DNA of 64,000 nt from Magicicada septendecula (GCA_034769895.1 CM068372.1:439026958-439090957), one strand, 5' to 3'. Positions 24,714 to 37,374 are shown, numbered from the stretch's first letter. Notes: a model not told the origin generated them from the sequence alone. Numbers and translations: made by a program.

Positions 24714-25921
24714 AGTAGGGCGCGGTGGTTGTTCATAAAGACGACCTTGCGTTGACGGCCGTGAGTCGGCTAAAACTATGAAAAGTAACATAGCGGACGA
24801 ACCGTCATAAAACTGTATTATTTTCAAGGGTGTCAGAAAACTTCCCTAAGATTGTAAAAAGTTAAGTGCATCTAACAAAAGGAACCGTTAGGTTGGACAG
24901 AGAGCGATAAGAGCGAGACGGAGAGAGACGCTATGTTTCCTACCACATTTTCACGCGCAAATAGTTGACGAATAACGGAAAGCGTCATTTTTTACGCGGG
25001 ACGTGTTCACTAGACAGATTGGGTAAATTTGAAATTAGCGGTATGTCAGACCAATCGGCGTGTATTTTGTAGATATTTGGTGAGGTTAGTTTGTAGCAAT
25101 GTATAAAAAAACGAAGCGTAGGAAGTTAAGTTAGTATACGGGGAGATTACAATTCAAAGACTCGTATTAGTGTATTAAGAAATTTGTCAGTAAATTAAAT
25201 AAGTATATTTCAATCGCAATCGACAAGTCAGGTACGGTAACGCGATATTAAGCCTTGTGGAAGTTACGTATCATAAACACATATTAAGCGTTGACAAGAA
25301 TAATTTTCAGAGTAACTAGAGAAGATAAATTAAAATCGAGTAATATATCCAAGTTTTACTTAGTACAACATCAATCGTTGAATATCGAAATACATAGCGA
25401 AATTTAATGTGTCAAACATCATAGTACGGGACAGTCGGTCGAGAGTAGTTATCAATCCGGTGTTGGACGCACTTAGCTTTAATAAGGATATACTGAGTAT
25501 TCAACAAGTGTATTAGTATACGGCACATGTGTAATTATCACTAAGTTAATTAAGTGAATTGTGTAATACCTGTGATACCAGTGTAAAAATAGTGCAAACT
25601 AACAAGGATAACTGTTCAACGGTCAACGTCGGATCACCAGCCTGGAACCCGTAGAATTGATGACATCGCATCGCAGAGTGAATTCAACGTACACGTAAAT
25701 AATAAAATGAACACTCATTTTAATATTGCTTATTAATTTCAATTGCATGTCAATCTCATTTGGTGACTCAATAAGTCTAAGAATCCATTGCCAAGAAATA
25801 AGCACGAACAAATTTTATAGTAAATTTATTGAAGTACTGACTTATAAATTTTGAAATATGTGAATGCAAATCGTTATTAAAAACTTAATTAATAACAATC
25901 AAATTGTATTTATTTATTACT
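24714..25921 (+). mobile_element. Putative gypsy/errantivirus-type LTR
   Basis: Starts AGTAGGGCGCGG and ends TTTATTACT, with AGTA/TACT inverted ends. It is followed at 25921 by TGGCGCCCTGGGA, which fits a tRNA primer-binding site directly after a 5' LTR. AGT...ACT rather than TG...CA ends are known in the Drosophila gypsy/17.6 group. A TATAAAAA box lies near 25101. No second LTR or coding region is present in the window, so this is a 5' LTR plus leader remnant. Confidence 0.45.
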
Positions 25922-25933
25922 GGCGCCCTGGGA
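25921..25933 (+). other. Primer-binding-site-like sequence
   Basis: TGGCGCCCTGGGA abuts the end of the putative LTR. The TGGCGCC core is shared by primer sites of many gypsy-type elements. Confidence 0.45.
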
Positions 25934-26547
25934 TAATTCTTAAGAGTCGGTACACTAAAGTAAGTGTGAGATCTTGTTGCTGAGAATTAGTATGTGATAA
26001 TTATTAATATTGTCATTGAATAATTTAGCTTGATCAATTCTTACTTTATACATGCTCGTAGGCCAAGTAGTAGGAAAAGTTGTAACGTGAAAAAGTAGTA
26101 AGGCCTATTAAAAGTGTATTACAAGTATGAGATCGGCACTTCGTGATGAGATCTCAAAAGTGACAACAAATCGGTGAACTCAATTTTCTTCTTATAGTGA
26201 AAAATCATTTTCTTGCATCAGTTTTCCGGAAGTTTAAATGATGACCATTAGATAAGCTGAGTGGTCAGCTTAGATGATGTTTCTGACCATTTTCTGTCAC
26301 AACTGCCAGTGCGGAGCGTACATTTTCGAACCATAGAATCATAAAAAAATTATCTGGGAAGCAACATGAGCTAGGAAAAGATTGCATGATATAACAGTTC
26401 TATCCATCGAGCAATCCGTGTCTAGTAAGCTGGACTTCGAGGAAGTTACAGATAACTTTGCCAAGATCAAAGTCAGACGAAGGGACTTCTAAAATATGCC
26501 ATAAAAATATTACTTCATAGGTTTGCATGGCCGGAATCAATGTTGTT

Positions 26548-26786
26548 AAATTGAGTTCCCAGGCTGTTTGGCCGTGGTACAGTGCTAAAATCCATAGCAG
26601 ACGTTTCGACCGTGCCATCGACGGCTATCTCCAGTGCAAAATTTGAGTTTGCGCTAACGTAGGGTATTCGCGTTAGAGATTAGTCGCAAAATTTCGCACT
26701 GAAGATGGCCGTCGATGGCAATGCCGAAACGTCTGCTATGGATTTTAGAACTGGATCATGGCCAAACAGCCAGGGAATTCAATTTA
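26548..26786. repeat. Foldback with hammerhead-like core (Penelope-type relic)
   Basis: Two arms of about 115 bp (26548-26662 and 26668-26786) are diverged inverted copies around a CTAACG...CGTTAG centre. Both contain CATAGCAGACGTTTCG or its complement. The right arm on the plus strand carries CTGAAGA, a GC-rich hairpin, then GAAACGTC. The phrase 'GCTGTTTGGCCGTG' upstream of 'AGACGTTTCG' recurs at 32.9 kb. Confidence 0.7.
26695..26740 (+). ncRNA. Hammerhead-ribozyme-like motif
   Basis: CTGAAGA (26699-26705), a stem II candidate with GGC pairing GCC, GAAAC (26726-26730), then the cleavage-type triplet GTC (26731-26733). The GCA before CTGAAGA pairs with TGC after GTC as a short stem I. One extra base lies between CTGAAGA and stem II compared with the canonical core. 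Activity is unproven. Confidence 0.35.
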
Positions 26787-27733
26787 ATGATATAAAATTG
26801 AATTTTGTTACATTTACAAAATTTACTTAGTAATAAATAATATAACGAATTTCCGATTCCATTTAAATGTCGTTTTCATTGTTACGTATTTCTAATATTC
26901 CTCACATATAGCATACTCCACAGGGGTGAGCGACAGGCTCCGCATATTACCATGTTTCATTATCTGGTGCTAGCCTGGTGTTCCACACCCCTGTCCCGGT
27001 TTTAATTAGTAACCCGTTAGGCCAGTAGATTCAGTAGGTATGGAAATTATTCGAACAATGTAAAACACGTAATGACAACAATCTATAGAACTCGATGGGG
27101 GCCCACCTTGAAACTTTTCCAGGGGCCCCTGGTCTTCTAGTTACACCACCAGTCCGGCCGCTTTCTTCGTTCTGGGTAAGTAGATTGCTGTTTTCATTTT
27201 TCGTCTAATTCTACTCGGCGTTTTTTATTCCACTCTTATATTTCCATCCATCATAAGTTGATCCTTCTTTCTTGCCTTTTCCTTAGAACTCAGACGTCAT
27301 TAAGAATCTACAGCGTGAAACCAGAAATGGTTCCCAATCCCTAAGATTTTTTAAAGATATTTCGTTCTCTCGTTTCCGTCAATCATTTTCACACCCGCTT
27401 ACACTTTGTCTCTTAACTAATCCTACGATGTATCTCTTTCTGCATTCACAGAACGTCTAGCGCAAGGAAAGTTGTGCTCTTCGCCAGCTTCCCTTGAACC
27501 TTGAACCACAGACCTTTTTCACTGTTTTTCCTTTTGGAACTTTTGCAGCTCTTGTTTTTCTATATTTGTTAGGTAACCACTTTCGTCTCATTAAATCCTT
27601 ACTGGTTGTCAGCACTGCAGACGGTTGCTGATCTTGTTTTTTGTAGTGCTTGGCACTCAGACGCGGACGGATTGTCTATACAAACGCCGTCTAATGATGA
27701 CAAATTTTGACAAAAAATCTCGACATGATGTTT
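26787..27733. other. No gene recognised; old transposon ends
   Basis: 27095-27150 contains CCAGGGGCCCCTGG and TTCTAGTTACACCAC, resembling a decayed hAT terminus. 26921-26993 is a short segment bounded by CAGGGGTG and CACCCCTG without matching flanks. Confidence 0.35.
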
Positions 27734-28510
27734 AATGTTTATTCCTTTAGATGATTAGATGTATCCATGTTTAAATGTTTAAAAGTACAGACGTTTAGAT
27801 GTTTAGACGTTTATATGTTTATACGTTTATATGTTTAGACGTTTAGACCTTTAAATGTTTAGACGTTTACATGTTTAGACTTTTAGACCTTTAAATGTTT
27901 ATACGTTTAGATATTTGTACGTTTAGATGTTAGACGTTTAGATGTTTAGACGTTTAGATGTTTAGACGTTTACATGTTTAGACGTTTATACGTTTACATG
28001 TTTATACGTTAGATGTTTATACGTTTTTGATGTTTATACGTTTAGACGTTTAGATGTTTAGACGTTTAGATGTTTGTACGTTTAGACGTTTAGATGTTTA
28101 TATATTTATACGTTTAGATGTTTAGATGTTTAGATGTTTAGACGTTTAGATGTTTATACGTTTAGACGTTTATACGTTTGGATGTTTATACGTTTATACG
28201 TTTAGATGTTTACATGTTTATACGTTTAGATGTTTAGATTTTTAGACGTTTAGATGTTTAGACGTTTAGACGTTTATACGTTTAGCTGTTTATACGTTTA
28301 GATGTTTAGACGTTTAGATGTTTAGACGTTTAGACGTTTAGACGTTTACAAGTTTAGATGTTTAGACGTTTATATGTTTAGATGTTTATACGTTTTGACC
28401 TTTAAATGTTTAGACGTTTATATGTTTAGACGTTTAGATGTATAGATGTTTAGACGTTTAGATGTTAACACGTTTAGATGTTTAGATATTTCGAAGTTTA
28501 GACGTTTTAA
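27734..28510. repeat. 8-bp-unit satellite, GTTTAGAY
   Basis: About 95 units of an 8-bp motif GTTTA(G/T/C)A(C/T), mostly GTTTAGAC, GTTTAGAT and GTTTATAC. Phase is mostly kept, with occasional 7- or 9-bp units. The first four bases barely change while positions 6 and 8 vary freely. Confidence 0.9.
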
Positions 28511-31110
28511 AATTGTGCCTAGTTAATTATCGAGTTCACAAAACGTTTAATATTTTATTAATTCACACAGGCATTTGTCACAGTCACCAATAAATTAAGT
28601 AGGCCTATAATTTGTGCTAGTCGTAGCAAGAGACTTACTACGAGCCCACTCGAATTTCAGATTTTCTGTCTTTGTTGTGAAGAAATACAATGTTTATTAG
28701 ATATATGAAAAATGAAAATCAATAAGATTAACACACACGCAGTACAAAGAGTTAATAATAGTATTTAACGGATGTTGTGCGCACAGGTTTTACCTATTCT
28801 CGTAGTAGACCGAGACAGGCATTTCAACGGTCGCTTATCGAGAGGCACAAGCAACAGAGTATTACAAAACGGATCTCAGGAATACGCGTGAGTAACCTAA
28901 AATCATACGTTTACGATACAATGGAGAGAGAAAGAGAGAGAGAGAACAAAGCGTGGTACAGACCAACATCTACTGTTACTACTACTGAACCGGTACTAAT
29001 AATAACAATATGACAATAGCAGAAAGTGAAATGTAAATAGTACCCAATAATACGACGCGAGACTCCCACGTAGTAAAAGGAGGTTATGACCTCATCGACG
29101 CACAGGTGTGTTGGAGTACAAGTGATAGAAAACAAGCACTTCCAAGCACTTCAAGGTCTCTCGAGTGTTACACGTAATCTGACCCGCTGCTGACGCTTTC
29201 GTTCACTTGTACAGATCGAAAGCTGGTGCCGTTTCTCAAAAACTGGACGGTAGATTACAGAATCGGTTATTTCTGTTTTTCGGCATTCCCTTCCATGTTT
29301 CCAGAGGTGACCCATCAAAGGCCATGGTGCAATTCCTTCCAAGTATTCCTAAATCCCCCCAATTTGATTTCGTGAATACGGTGGGGGTCACAATACGGGA
29401 GTATGGAATAACCCTAAGTCAACGGTAGACCTTGGGGCTTTATCTAAAAAGTTTTGAAATACTAAAGCCATTTAACCAATTGTTGGAATCAAAAAGCTAA
29501 TTTTATTCTTATTTTTTGCAATAGGCAATACCAAAAGTTTGTCTAGTATGCCTAATCAAAACTACATTATGAGAAATGTAAAAGCCTAGTCAAACGTGGC
29601 CTAACATAATCAATAGTACATTAGCCATTATCAAGATAATCTAACTTGATTTTTGATTGCGTTCTTTTTCTTCACTGATCTGATTGACTTACGATGCCTT
29701 GAAAAATCCCTCCAAATAATTCCAGTGGTGCGACTCGCACCATTCATTGCACCATGCTGTGGGCACCCCTGCGTGTTTCAGAAATTTTTGTGGCTGAGTT
29801 GTTAGCCAGAAGTAAAGTACTGGGAGGAAGTAACGAAAACATGTAACTGTGCATGTCTTTCTTATTAACGAAAGCTGTAACTTTCTTGTTTTGGGTTTTT
29901 GTTATTTGTCGATGTTACAAGCAATTTGATCCGCTACCGCTATAGGTACTGAACCGTCGTCCATGGAAAGCTGGTGGTGTTTCTCGTAAAGTGAACGTTG
30001 ATAGATTAAAGAAGCGATATTCTTTACATTTAACGGTTTTCCGTGTTCTCGACTATGTTTCCAGTAGTTTTGCAACGAAATTTAAAATCTAAAACACTCT
30101 ATTAGAAGGGAATGACTTAATGGGTCGTTTGATTGGAAGGGTTGAAGGGGCAGTGGGCCCGGGTGTCAGAATCCTAGGCCGAATATTTACTTTATAGAAA
30201 ATTTTGATACGAAATAATGTATTGTCATGAATATAGTATTTTTCTAGGAATACATATACCTGTAACAACTTCATCAGCAGGAAAATCGTTCAGTAAATTT
30301 AAATTGGTTTTTTATAAACTATTGAAATTCATCAAGACTTATTTATGTTTATTTAAAATTTAACTCGACGTGATAGGACCATGGAAAGTTATAAAACGTT
30401 TTCAAGAATTTATTTTCTCTAAGCCGGAAAGGTTACGTCAAAGCACTTAATGTAAAGAGCCAATCGTTTATTGTTTTTGTAATCTTCAAGTTCAACCAGT
30501 GTTATCAAGCATTGTATTTTAATTTGCTCTGTTAATATCGTTTATAAGTCTGAAACTGTGAAAATGGGTATAAAATGGGACGGAAGGAAATTCGAATCGT
30601 GTGTTATGGTGACGATGCAGCCAGTAACGAGGAAGATCGTTGTTCGCGTTTTCCAAAGTCCGTAAGAAGGTTGGTATGAATACATCATGAAGTAAGACAA
30701 ACTACTGACTGTCCATAACGAATCCTGCGATCCAAATTGAAACTCTACTGTAAAGTAATCGATCACGTCGATGATCACATCGATCACAAATCACGAGCTT
30801 TAGTCATATCGACACATGTGACGGATCAGTAATGGAATATTAGCAAAAAGGATCGCCCATCAAGCTAATAAGGCGGCCCAAGTCTCTCAGTGTGCGTGAA
30901 CAACGCTGATATAAAAATATTTACGAGAGAATTTGGAAGTGAGGCTATGTGAGAGCAACGGTACGCTTTCTAATGACACATGTGAAACAAGACCGGATAC
31001 CATTAAAACCAAACAAATTTTACAAACAATTAAAAAGAAATGCCGACATTACGCAAAGTTATTATACGCGTTAGAATATTATACGATTATTAGGAGGAAT
31101 ATTAGAATAT
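28511..31110. other. Intergenic stretch without a recognised gene
   Basis: No supported coding region. 29215-29306 and 29965-30063 are diverged direct copies of each other (both contain GAAAGCTGGTG, GTTTCTC and TATGTTTCCAG). A short (GA)n run lies at 28925-28945. Confidence 0.4.
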
Positions 31111-31114
31111 TATC

Positions 31115-31290
31115 TTAGTATACATCCGTAGGAAAGAAATACGGACAACAACGCAATGGGGAAGAGATAGCAAAATGGATTTTGCGAAGAAGGGGAGAAT
31201 GGAACGAACACATTGACAGAACAAAGGATTGTAGACAGGAGACTTCCATGAAGATCCAGGAAAACGCATTTGGAGCCCCACAAGAATAGT
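31115..31290 (+). pseudogene. LINE (RTE-type) C-terminal scrap
   Basis: Shifted frames give a stretch like GEWNEHIDR...D followed by a basic segment, resembling the 'W.eHv.RM.d.R' block near the end of RTE-type LINE proteins. Stops and frameshifts throughout. Assignment rests on a short motif. Confidence 0.4.
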
Positions 31291-31434
31291 ATCAGAATGA
31301 GAAAAAGACTTTTGTGTCGTTTAATATTATATATAATTGTATTTTCTTACGTTACTTTAAATTTAGTTAAATTTGCTTTTAATTTCATGCTTTTCATTGT
31401 TCTGAAACTTAGGTTCCGGAGAAAAAACATCTGA

Positions 31435-31735
31435 GTAGGATACAGGCGTAGGAGATGAGATTCTTGCACACGCAGGGATAGACTCTACAGTGAAGATATC
31501 CGTAATAAGTTGATCAGTTTAAATATCCGAAATCGTATTGCAGAATACGAAGAGAGAAAGAGAGAGATTGCTCATCTGAATAGGATGACAGATGGCAGGT
31601 TTGCCTAAGGAAGTTTGGCAATACAAGCCTGGTGGGCAAAGAAGTATAGGGAAATCAAGGAAGCGATGGAAAAGTGGATATATTCCTTTGGGGCCGGAAC
31701 AGGTGATTCCCTTACACTCTGATAGGAGACACATA
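31435..31735 (+). pseudogene. LINE (RTE-type) C-terminal fragment
   Basis: Encodes EDIRNKLISLNIRNRIAEYEE, then AHLNRMTDGRLPKEVWQYKP and KSRKRW in neighbouring frames. The order matches the conserved RTE tail: 'EdIr.eL....i...i..Y...w..H..RM.d.RlPk....Y.P.G.R..GrPrkRW'. At least one frameshift near 31610. Confidence 0.65.
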
Positions 31736-31739
31736 AGAC

Positions 31740-34430
31740 ATACATGGCTTCACTAAAAATAAATGTACCGTTCATAACCTATTCATCTAGCACATAGAGT
31801 ATATTTCAATTTTTCGTAAAACAAGAAATGGAGGCTTGCCCTGGCGCGAGATTTCTTGCACGGCTATAGGAATGAAGATATCAACAACTGGGAATGTCGT
31901 TCTTGTAAACCAAAGTTATTAAATTTGTCTGTAGCCTCTCGGTTGGTTTACTTTTTATAAGTTTTCTCTATCCAAAAGTTAATGTTCACTTCGTTTTGGG
32001 TTAACGAGTGTTGATACCGTGGTACACTATTGGTTGTTTCCTCAACCGGACAACAGCCGCAGTCCTTCAGTTACTGCCTCCAGTTACAATCGTACTGGGC
32101 AACATGCGCGTACTGAGGTGAACCGCAAGGATGTCGATTCCAAGCTACAGTCTAGAAACAAATAAAACTAAATTAGGTCTTCAGCTTTAATAAAGATGAA
32201 CAATACATTATTAAACTTTCAAACTTAACAAATTATGCAAGTGACACAGTGCTGTCAGCACATCCTAAAGACTATCTTCGGATACTCTTCCATAAATTCA
32301 AACAATAGCAAAGATATACAGGATGTAACTTACCATGAGGAATGGATCGTACTTCAGGAATGCATTCTACTGGCTGAAATAAAGAAGAATGCCATATAAT
32401 AATATGTCCGAAAATTCTTCGTTTTGGGTTCAAGGCTTGTGAAAATTTTCAGATTGATTTCTGCTCCAAGACTACAACTAAGCCGTTCAGAAATTATTGG
32501 AACTTTAATTAAAGGGTTAATTTGGTGGCTTCATATGGTTTTTGATCAGAAACATTTAAAAAGAAGGTCCCAGAACAGTATTTTTTTAAGAAAAGTTTCA
32601 AAAAAATTGCTGCGGAAAATCACCATTTTTTAGGTTTGATGTACATTTAGTTGATTAAATTGCAAATAATTTAATGTAAATTTGTAATACAAATTTTAAA
32701 TAAATCAATTATGAGAAAATCATTTTTGTATCTATGTAAAGTCACAGGTAAGTCGTCTTATTGGTATAACTAAATTTATTTAAGTTCCTATCGTTGTCCT
32801 TCCTATATGAGATATCACATCCTAAATAACTAAAATACCTGCTCCAAAACACTTTCTGAGCTGTAATTATTAATAAAAGCGTTTATGATGTCCGGGCTGT
32901 TGGGCCGTGATCGATTGCGTTGGTATTTTCTAGACGTTTCGGCCACGCCTTCTTCAGTAGAGAAAGTTTTTAAAATATCCGACAACGGGATATAAGCCCG
33001 AACGTATCGAGATGGAAGCAAACGAAATAGACTTTTCTGATCTGGTTTGCCCCGGCTCGTTGTTATAAATCATTTTACTGCATTATTTGTCAATCCGTTC
33101 TGTTCCTGCGAGTCCGTCTGTAAAGGGGTAGTTAGGGGCTTGCGCCACTCGCAGTCCGTCTCGCGGTGTAGTCCAGCAATCGAACATCAAGTCCACTTTT
33201 CAACTAATAAGAAGCAAAGTGACAATGAGTTTTGGTAGTTAGTCTAACCAACTTGTCGAATGCGCTACCTTCTTTAGGCATAACGACAGAGTAAGCGATG
33301 GCCGGTACCAAGTACACCCTAACGCTCTTACAATAGCGAACTTTGACACACTGCCAAAAGAGCGGGTAAGGCACAATAAAGTTAGTGGTGCATCTCCGAA
33401 TGAAGTGGACAGATAGATTCCATGCAAGGCGGTTAGCCCAGGACAGTGGGTTTTGGAATGGAAAAAAGATAAAAAGATATGGAATATTACTGAAACCACT
33501 AACACCTCAAGGGAATAAAGAGAAAGAGCAGTAGGAACAGGAAAAGGTGTGTAGAAGGAGGAGAAGAAGGAGAATATAAAAAATTAAATCATTATAATAT
33601 CTACATAATTAGCTTATCAATTAAAGAAAGGTTAGTCTCGCTGAATGTAAAATGTAGCATTACAATGCGATCATAAAACGGAACCATCTTCAAGCAGAAT
33701 ATTCTTGCATGTCAAAAAGAAGAAATTGAAGGATTAGAAAAAATGCTAAGAATAATTTTTGATTCAAAGATAAAATGGAGTTGAAATTTAATGAGAAAAT
33801 GTCTGGGTTCTAGAGAGATTTATTTCGAATGACTCTGGAAAGATTAACGAAAAGAATATTTCATCATTTTGATTAAAAAAGAAACGAAGACAGTTGGTTC
33901 ACTGAAGTTAATAAGAACGTAGCAGAAATGGATATTCTGGAAGAACGAATTTTAGACAGTCATACTTTTCAGAAAGGGATTAGGGAATTCAAGAGGAAGG
34001 AGGAAAAAAATAAAACAAGCAATGTCTGGTCGGGGAAAAGAAAGAACGAACGTAGCGAAAGGGTGAAGATGTAATGGAAGGATAAAATCGAGTGAAACGA
34101 GAAAACCCCATGAAACGTTATCTCGCGAGGCCCACACCTGGCCGTGGACGTAGATACTCCATTGCTGTAAAACTATATGCACTTCAGCCGAATACTCCAA
34201 CGACCTCTTTTTTTCTTTAGTGTAGTCTTCCTTCTCGCACGGTGAGAGATGTTTAATTGGTTTATTATGCGCGACACGTGTCCAGATAAATATAATATAT
34301 AGACGTGAACAAGCAGCACAGGGTGTGTGAGCGTATAATGTATAGTGTCTCTCCCCCTCCCCCATACACACACTCTCCCTCGTCGTGTAAGGTATGGCAC
34401 AATATGTATCTGTTTCTCGCAACTAATACG
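31740..34430. other. Intergenic stretch; one hammerhead-like site
   Basis: Apart from the Penelope-type relic at 32900-32970 I see no gene. No motif in the short frames here could be tied to a family. Confidence 0.4.
32926..32966 (-). ncRNA. Hammerhead-ribozyme-like motif
   Basis: On the minus strand: TTTCTCTA, CTGAAGA, A, GGC-GTG-GCC, GAAAC, GTC, TAGAAAA. The first and last blocks can pair as stem I (UCUA with UAGA, extending to UUU with AAA past one mismatch). GGC/GCC forms stem II, and GUC is the classical cleavage triplet. Stem III would be only the palindromic ACGU, as in minimal or dimer-dependent hammerheads. One extra A separates the core from stem II. The best of four such sites in the window. 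Confidence 0.45.
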
Positions 34431-34436
34431 GCAGTA

Positions 34437-34703
34437 GTGTGTGTGTGTGTGTGTGCATATTGTTAATATGATTGGACTGGACGCGTGAACATATACACAT
34501 ATCACTGTACTCGCGTGGTCGCATATGTATGAGTATGTGAGCAAATGGCCACGCCGCGTCGCAGTGTATGGAAATCATAAATCTGAAGTGTCTTTCGTTC
34601 TTTGAGTCGCTCAAGATGTGCGTGTGTGTGTGTGTGTGTGTGTGTTGACCCAAGAGCGCTAGCAGAGCAGCAACCGACCAGTCATGACGGGACGCCCACA
34701 CAC

Positions 34704-34734
<31 letters not shown>
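34437..34734. repeat. Three (TG)n microsatellites
   Basis: TG runs at about 34437-34455, 34620-34644 and 34708-34734, separated by unique sequence. Confidence 0.9.
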
Positions 34735-34735
<1 letters not shown>

Positions 34736-34950
34736 ATGACCGTAGCGAAGTCCACCGGCCGTCCCTGCGTTCTTTACTTCCGCGTCTCTGTCTGTGATGA
34801 ACGACGGTGTCGCCATCTGGTGGGTCGACCTCAGGTTCGTTAGTTGGTTGGAAAAAGCAATTAGTAGTTCTGAAATCAATTAGGCAGGGGGAAACTAATC
34901 ACGGCCAGTCTGCGCGTGTGTAATCAGTGAGGGACTCTCCGCTACAGACG

Positions 34951-35048
34951 ACCCCTCTCTCTCTCTCTCTCACTCACTCTCTCACTCTCTCTCTCACTCT
35001 CTCTCTCTCTCTCTCTCTCACTCACTCACTCTCTCTCTCTCCCTCTCC

Positions 35049-35085
<37 letters not shown>

Positions 35086-35106
35086 TCCCTCTCTCTTTCT
35101 CTCTCT
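34951..35106. repeat. (CT)n microsatellite with CACT and CCCT interruptions
   Basis: About 155 bp of CT dinucleotides. Apparent Ser/Leu ORFs here are by-products of the repeat. Confidence 0.95.
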
Positions 35107-35439
35107 TAGAAATGTTTTGTTTGTGGTCGCATCGTTAGTTACAATACTCAATATCTGAAGACGTTTGTAAGTCATTAGTTTTTATTAAAATATGGCCTAC
35201 ATGTTTGAAAACTCAGCAACGGGTGAATTGTAATCACTAATAATTCACCGTACTAATATGATCGAAAATAGTTACTGACAACACATTGTTAGAACGAATG
35301 TGGCATTTCAAAGACTTGGGACTGTCATATTGTTACTGTGAATGTCATCAAGGCATTGACCCATACTTTTGACAATTTCTAAAAACTTTGCGGCGAACAG
35401 CAAATATCAGACGCAGACGTGGATGTAACGTTATGACGT

Positions 35440-35796
35440 CTAGGCTATACACACGTATTGTGCGGTTCTGAAACACGGATTGCGAATAAAGAAGGTTTAA
35501 TTAGGATACAGGCAACGAGATTCGCTTTTGACGATGTGAAATGAGGTGTTCCCGAATCAGCAAAGGCACAGTAAGGCAAGCATTTCGTATATCTTTACGT
35601 AGATAGTAGAACTGAGAAATATCGAATGAGGTGGAAGCGAAACGCTGACGGCGAACTGCCGCAAGACAGGCTCCAGTAGCAGATCGTTTATCATGCGGCA
35701 AAAGGTAAAAGAGATTTGGGGAAACATCGTAAAAGATAGCTTGACAGTGGAGATCAGAGCAGCTGACGCTTCGCCTAATGCTTGGCTTGTAAAACC
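35440..35796 (+). pseudogene. RTE-type LINE 3' end
   Basis: Plus-strand frames give LLCGSETRIANKE (usual 'LLYGSE.W...k.'), RIQATRFAF, EKYRMRWKRNADGELPQ and AAKGKRDLGKHRKR, which follow the order of an RTE C-terminus. Several stops and shifts break it. It ends GCCTAATGCTTGGCTTG and then runs directly into a GAA microsatellite, as other RTE ends in this window do. Confidence 0.7.
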
Positions 35797-35879
35797 AAGA
35801 AGAAGAAGAAGAAGAAGAAGAAGAAAAAGAAGAAGAAGCAGAAGAAGAAGAAGAAGAAGAAGAAGAAGAAGAAGAAGAA
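35797..35879. repeat. (GAA)n tail after LINE 3' end
   Basis: About 27 GAA/GAAG units immediately 3' of an RTE remnant. Lys-, Arg- or Leu-rich frames here are artefacts. Confidence 0.95.
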
Positions 35880-37374
35880 TTATAAAAGACAAAAAGTAAT
35901 TTACCTTACTCGAGAATTCAACCTTGAACTCATAAGGCTGTTCTTGATTTATCAAGATTTACGAACGAATTGAACGAAATTCGCTACGAGTAATGTAAGG
36001 AAACGGAATACCCACATCACGTACTAGAATAGTAGTACATAAGGTGTTTAAGTGTAGCAACAAGAATTACTGTAACTGATTGAAACAAACAAAAGCAATA
36101 TGACGAGGGTTAGGTAGGGTGAATCCGTCTCCAACGGTTTCAGTGTAAACTTACATATTGGCTTCGTTTTGAGAGAGTGAAAACAAAGTGTCAGACCAGT
36201 GGGAATATACAGGAAAACCTCGATATCAAGTACTATAGCGGGCGATAACAGTTAGAAAAGTCGAATAGTCCGTAAAACAGGCAGAAAAATTTGAACGTAT
36301 TCTATTAGTTGTTCAATGTACACTTTAATGAGATTTGCAGGATGTTCAATTAATCTTAATCATATACAACTACAGTGTAAATTTATAATGAAATAGGTTA
36401 AGTGAATTTGGAAGAAAATAACACCAGAATGTGTCAAATATTGCTTAAATATGGAAACTAGTAAAGAATTTTGTTAACTAAACAAGTTATCACAAAATAT
36501 CTTACACGAAAACGTGATGATAACAGTAGTTTATTATAAAAGTGTACGGAATTTTAATTTATCTAATCACTGTCACTGTCAACTACAAACACTGAAAACC
36601 ATGTAGAGTGCACTTTGTATTGGTATACCATCAACCTGGACTTGGTTGACGAAACTGTTCCATCTCCGGTTGTGAATATTTCTTATGTTGCCTCCGAATA
36701 ATAATAACTTTCCTCGGCACCCATGTTTAACTATGCTCGCCACTTGGTGTCACATGACCACAACTACACGGATTTCAAGTGTAACTTGGAACCTCTACGT
36801 GCGAAAAGGCTCGAATCATGAACGCCTTGGAGGAGCTTGAAGTTTACAGAGCATACACAAACATAAACAGTCGCAGATTCGTACTGAATGACCAGCTGAA
36901 CTCTAAACCCGATCCGCTATACGATACCGCCTTGAACCCGCTCTATCAGATAGAGACGAACAACCGCTCAGTTGTCGTCCATACGCGAATAGGTGCGCAC
37001 CTTCTGACGAGTATACAGTGCATAATAAAGAACTTTAACTGATGACGATCTCCTACCAGGGATATTTTTAGATCTGATGATGAAGCATACGGTTCGAATC
37101 GCGTCATCCATATATAAAAGTCACAAGGCGAATTTAAAAAGGCTAGTTTGTAATTTTTCTCAGACTTTCAATGTAGTGACACTATTCGTCCAGCTGCTCT
37201 CTGGTGTACCATATGCTCGAAAAAAACCGTAACCAGAGCTCCTGGCACAGCAGAAAGTCTTTGTTTTGGTAAGTGGGAAGGGATGACTTTTATTTTGGAA
37301 CAATCTTCTTACCATGTTTGGGAACAAATCCCCCCCAGTCTTACTGCAAAACAGTGTGCTTTTAAAATCATCAA

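Noticed and set aside
26921..26993. Tiny hAT MITE bounded by CAGGGGTG/CACCCCTG
   Set aside because: Only 73 bp and flanks do not match as a target duplication.
27095..27155. hAT terminus at GGGGCCCCTGG...TTACACCAC
   Set aside because: Only one end is visible and no partner was found, so it is noted only as a possible relic.
33952..34544. 156- and 123-codon minus frames
   Set aside because: They overlap each other in different frames, include TG-repeat translation, and carry no recognisable motif.
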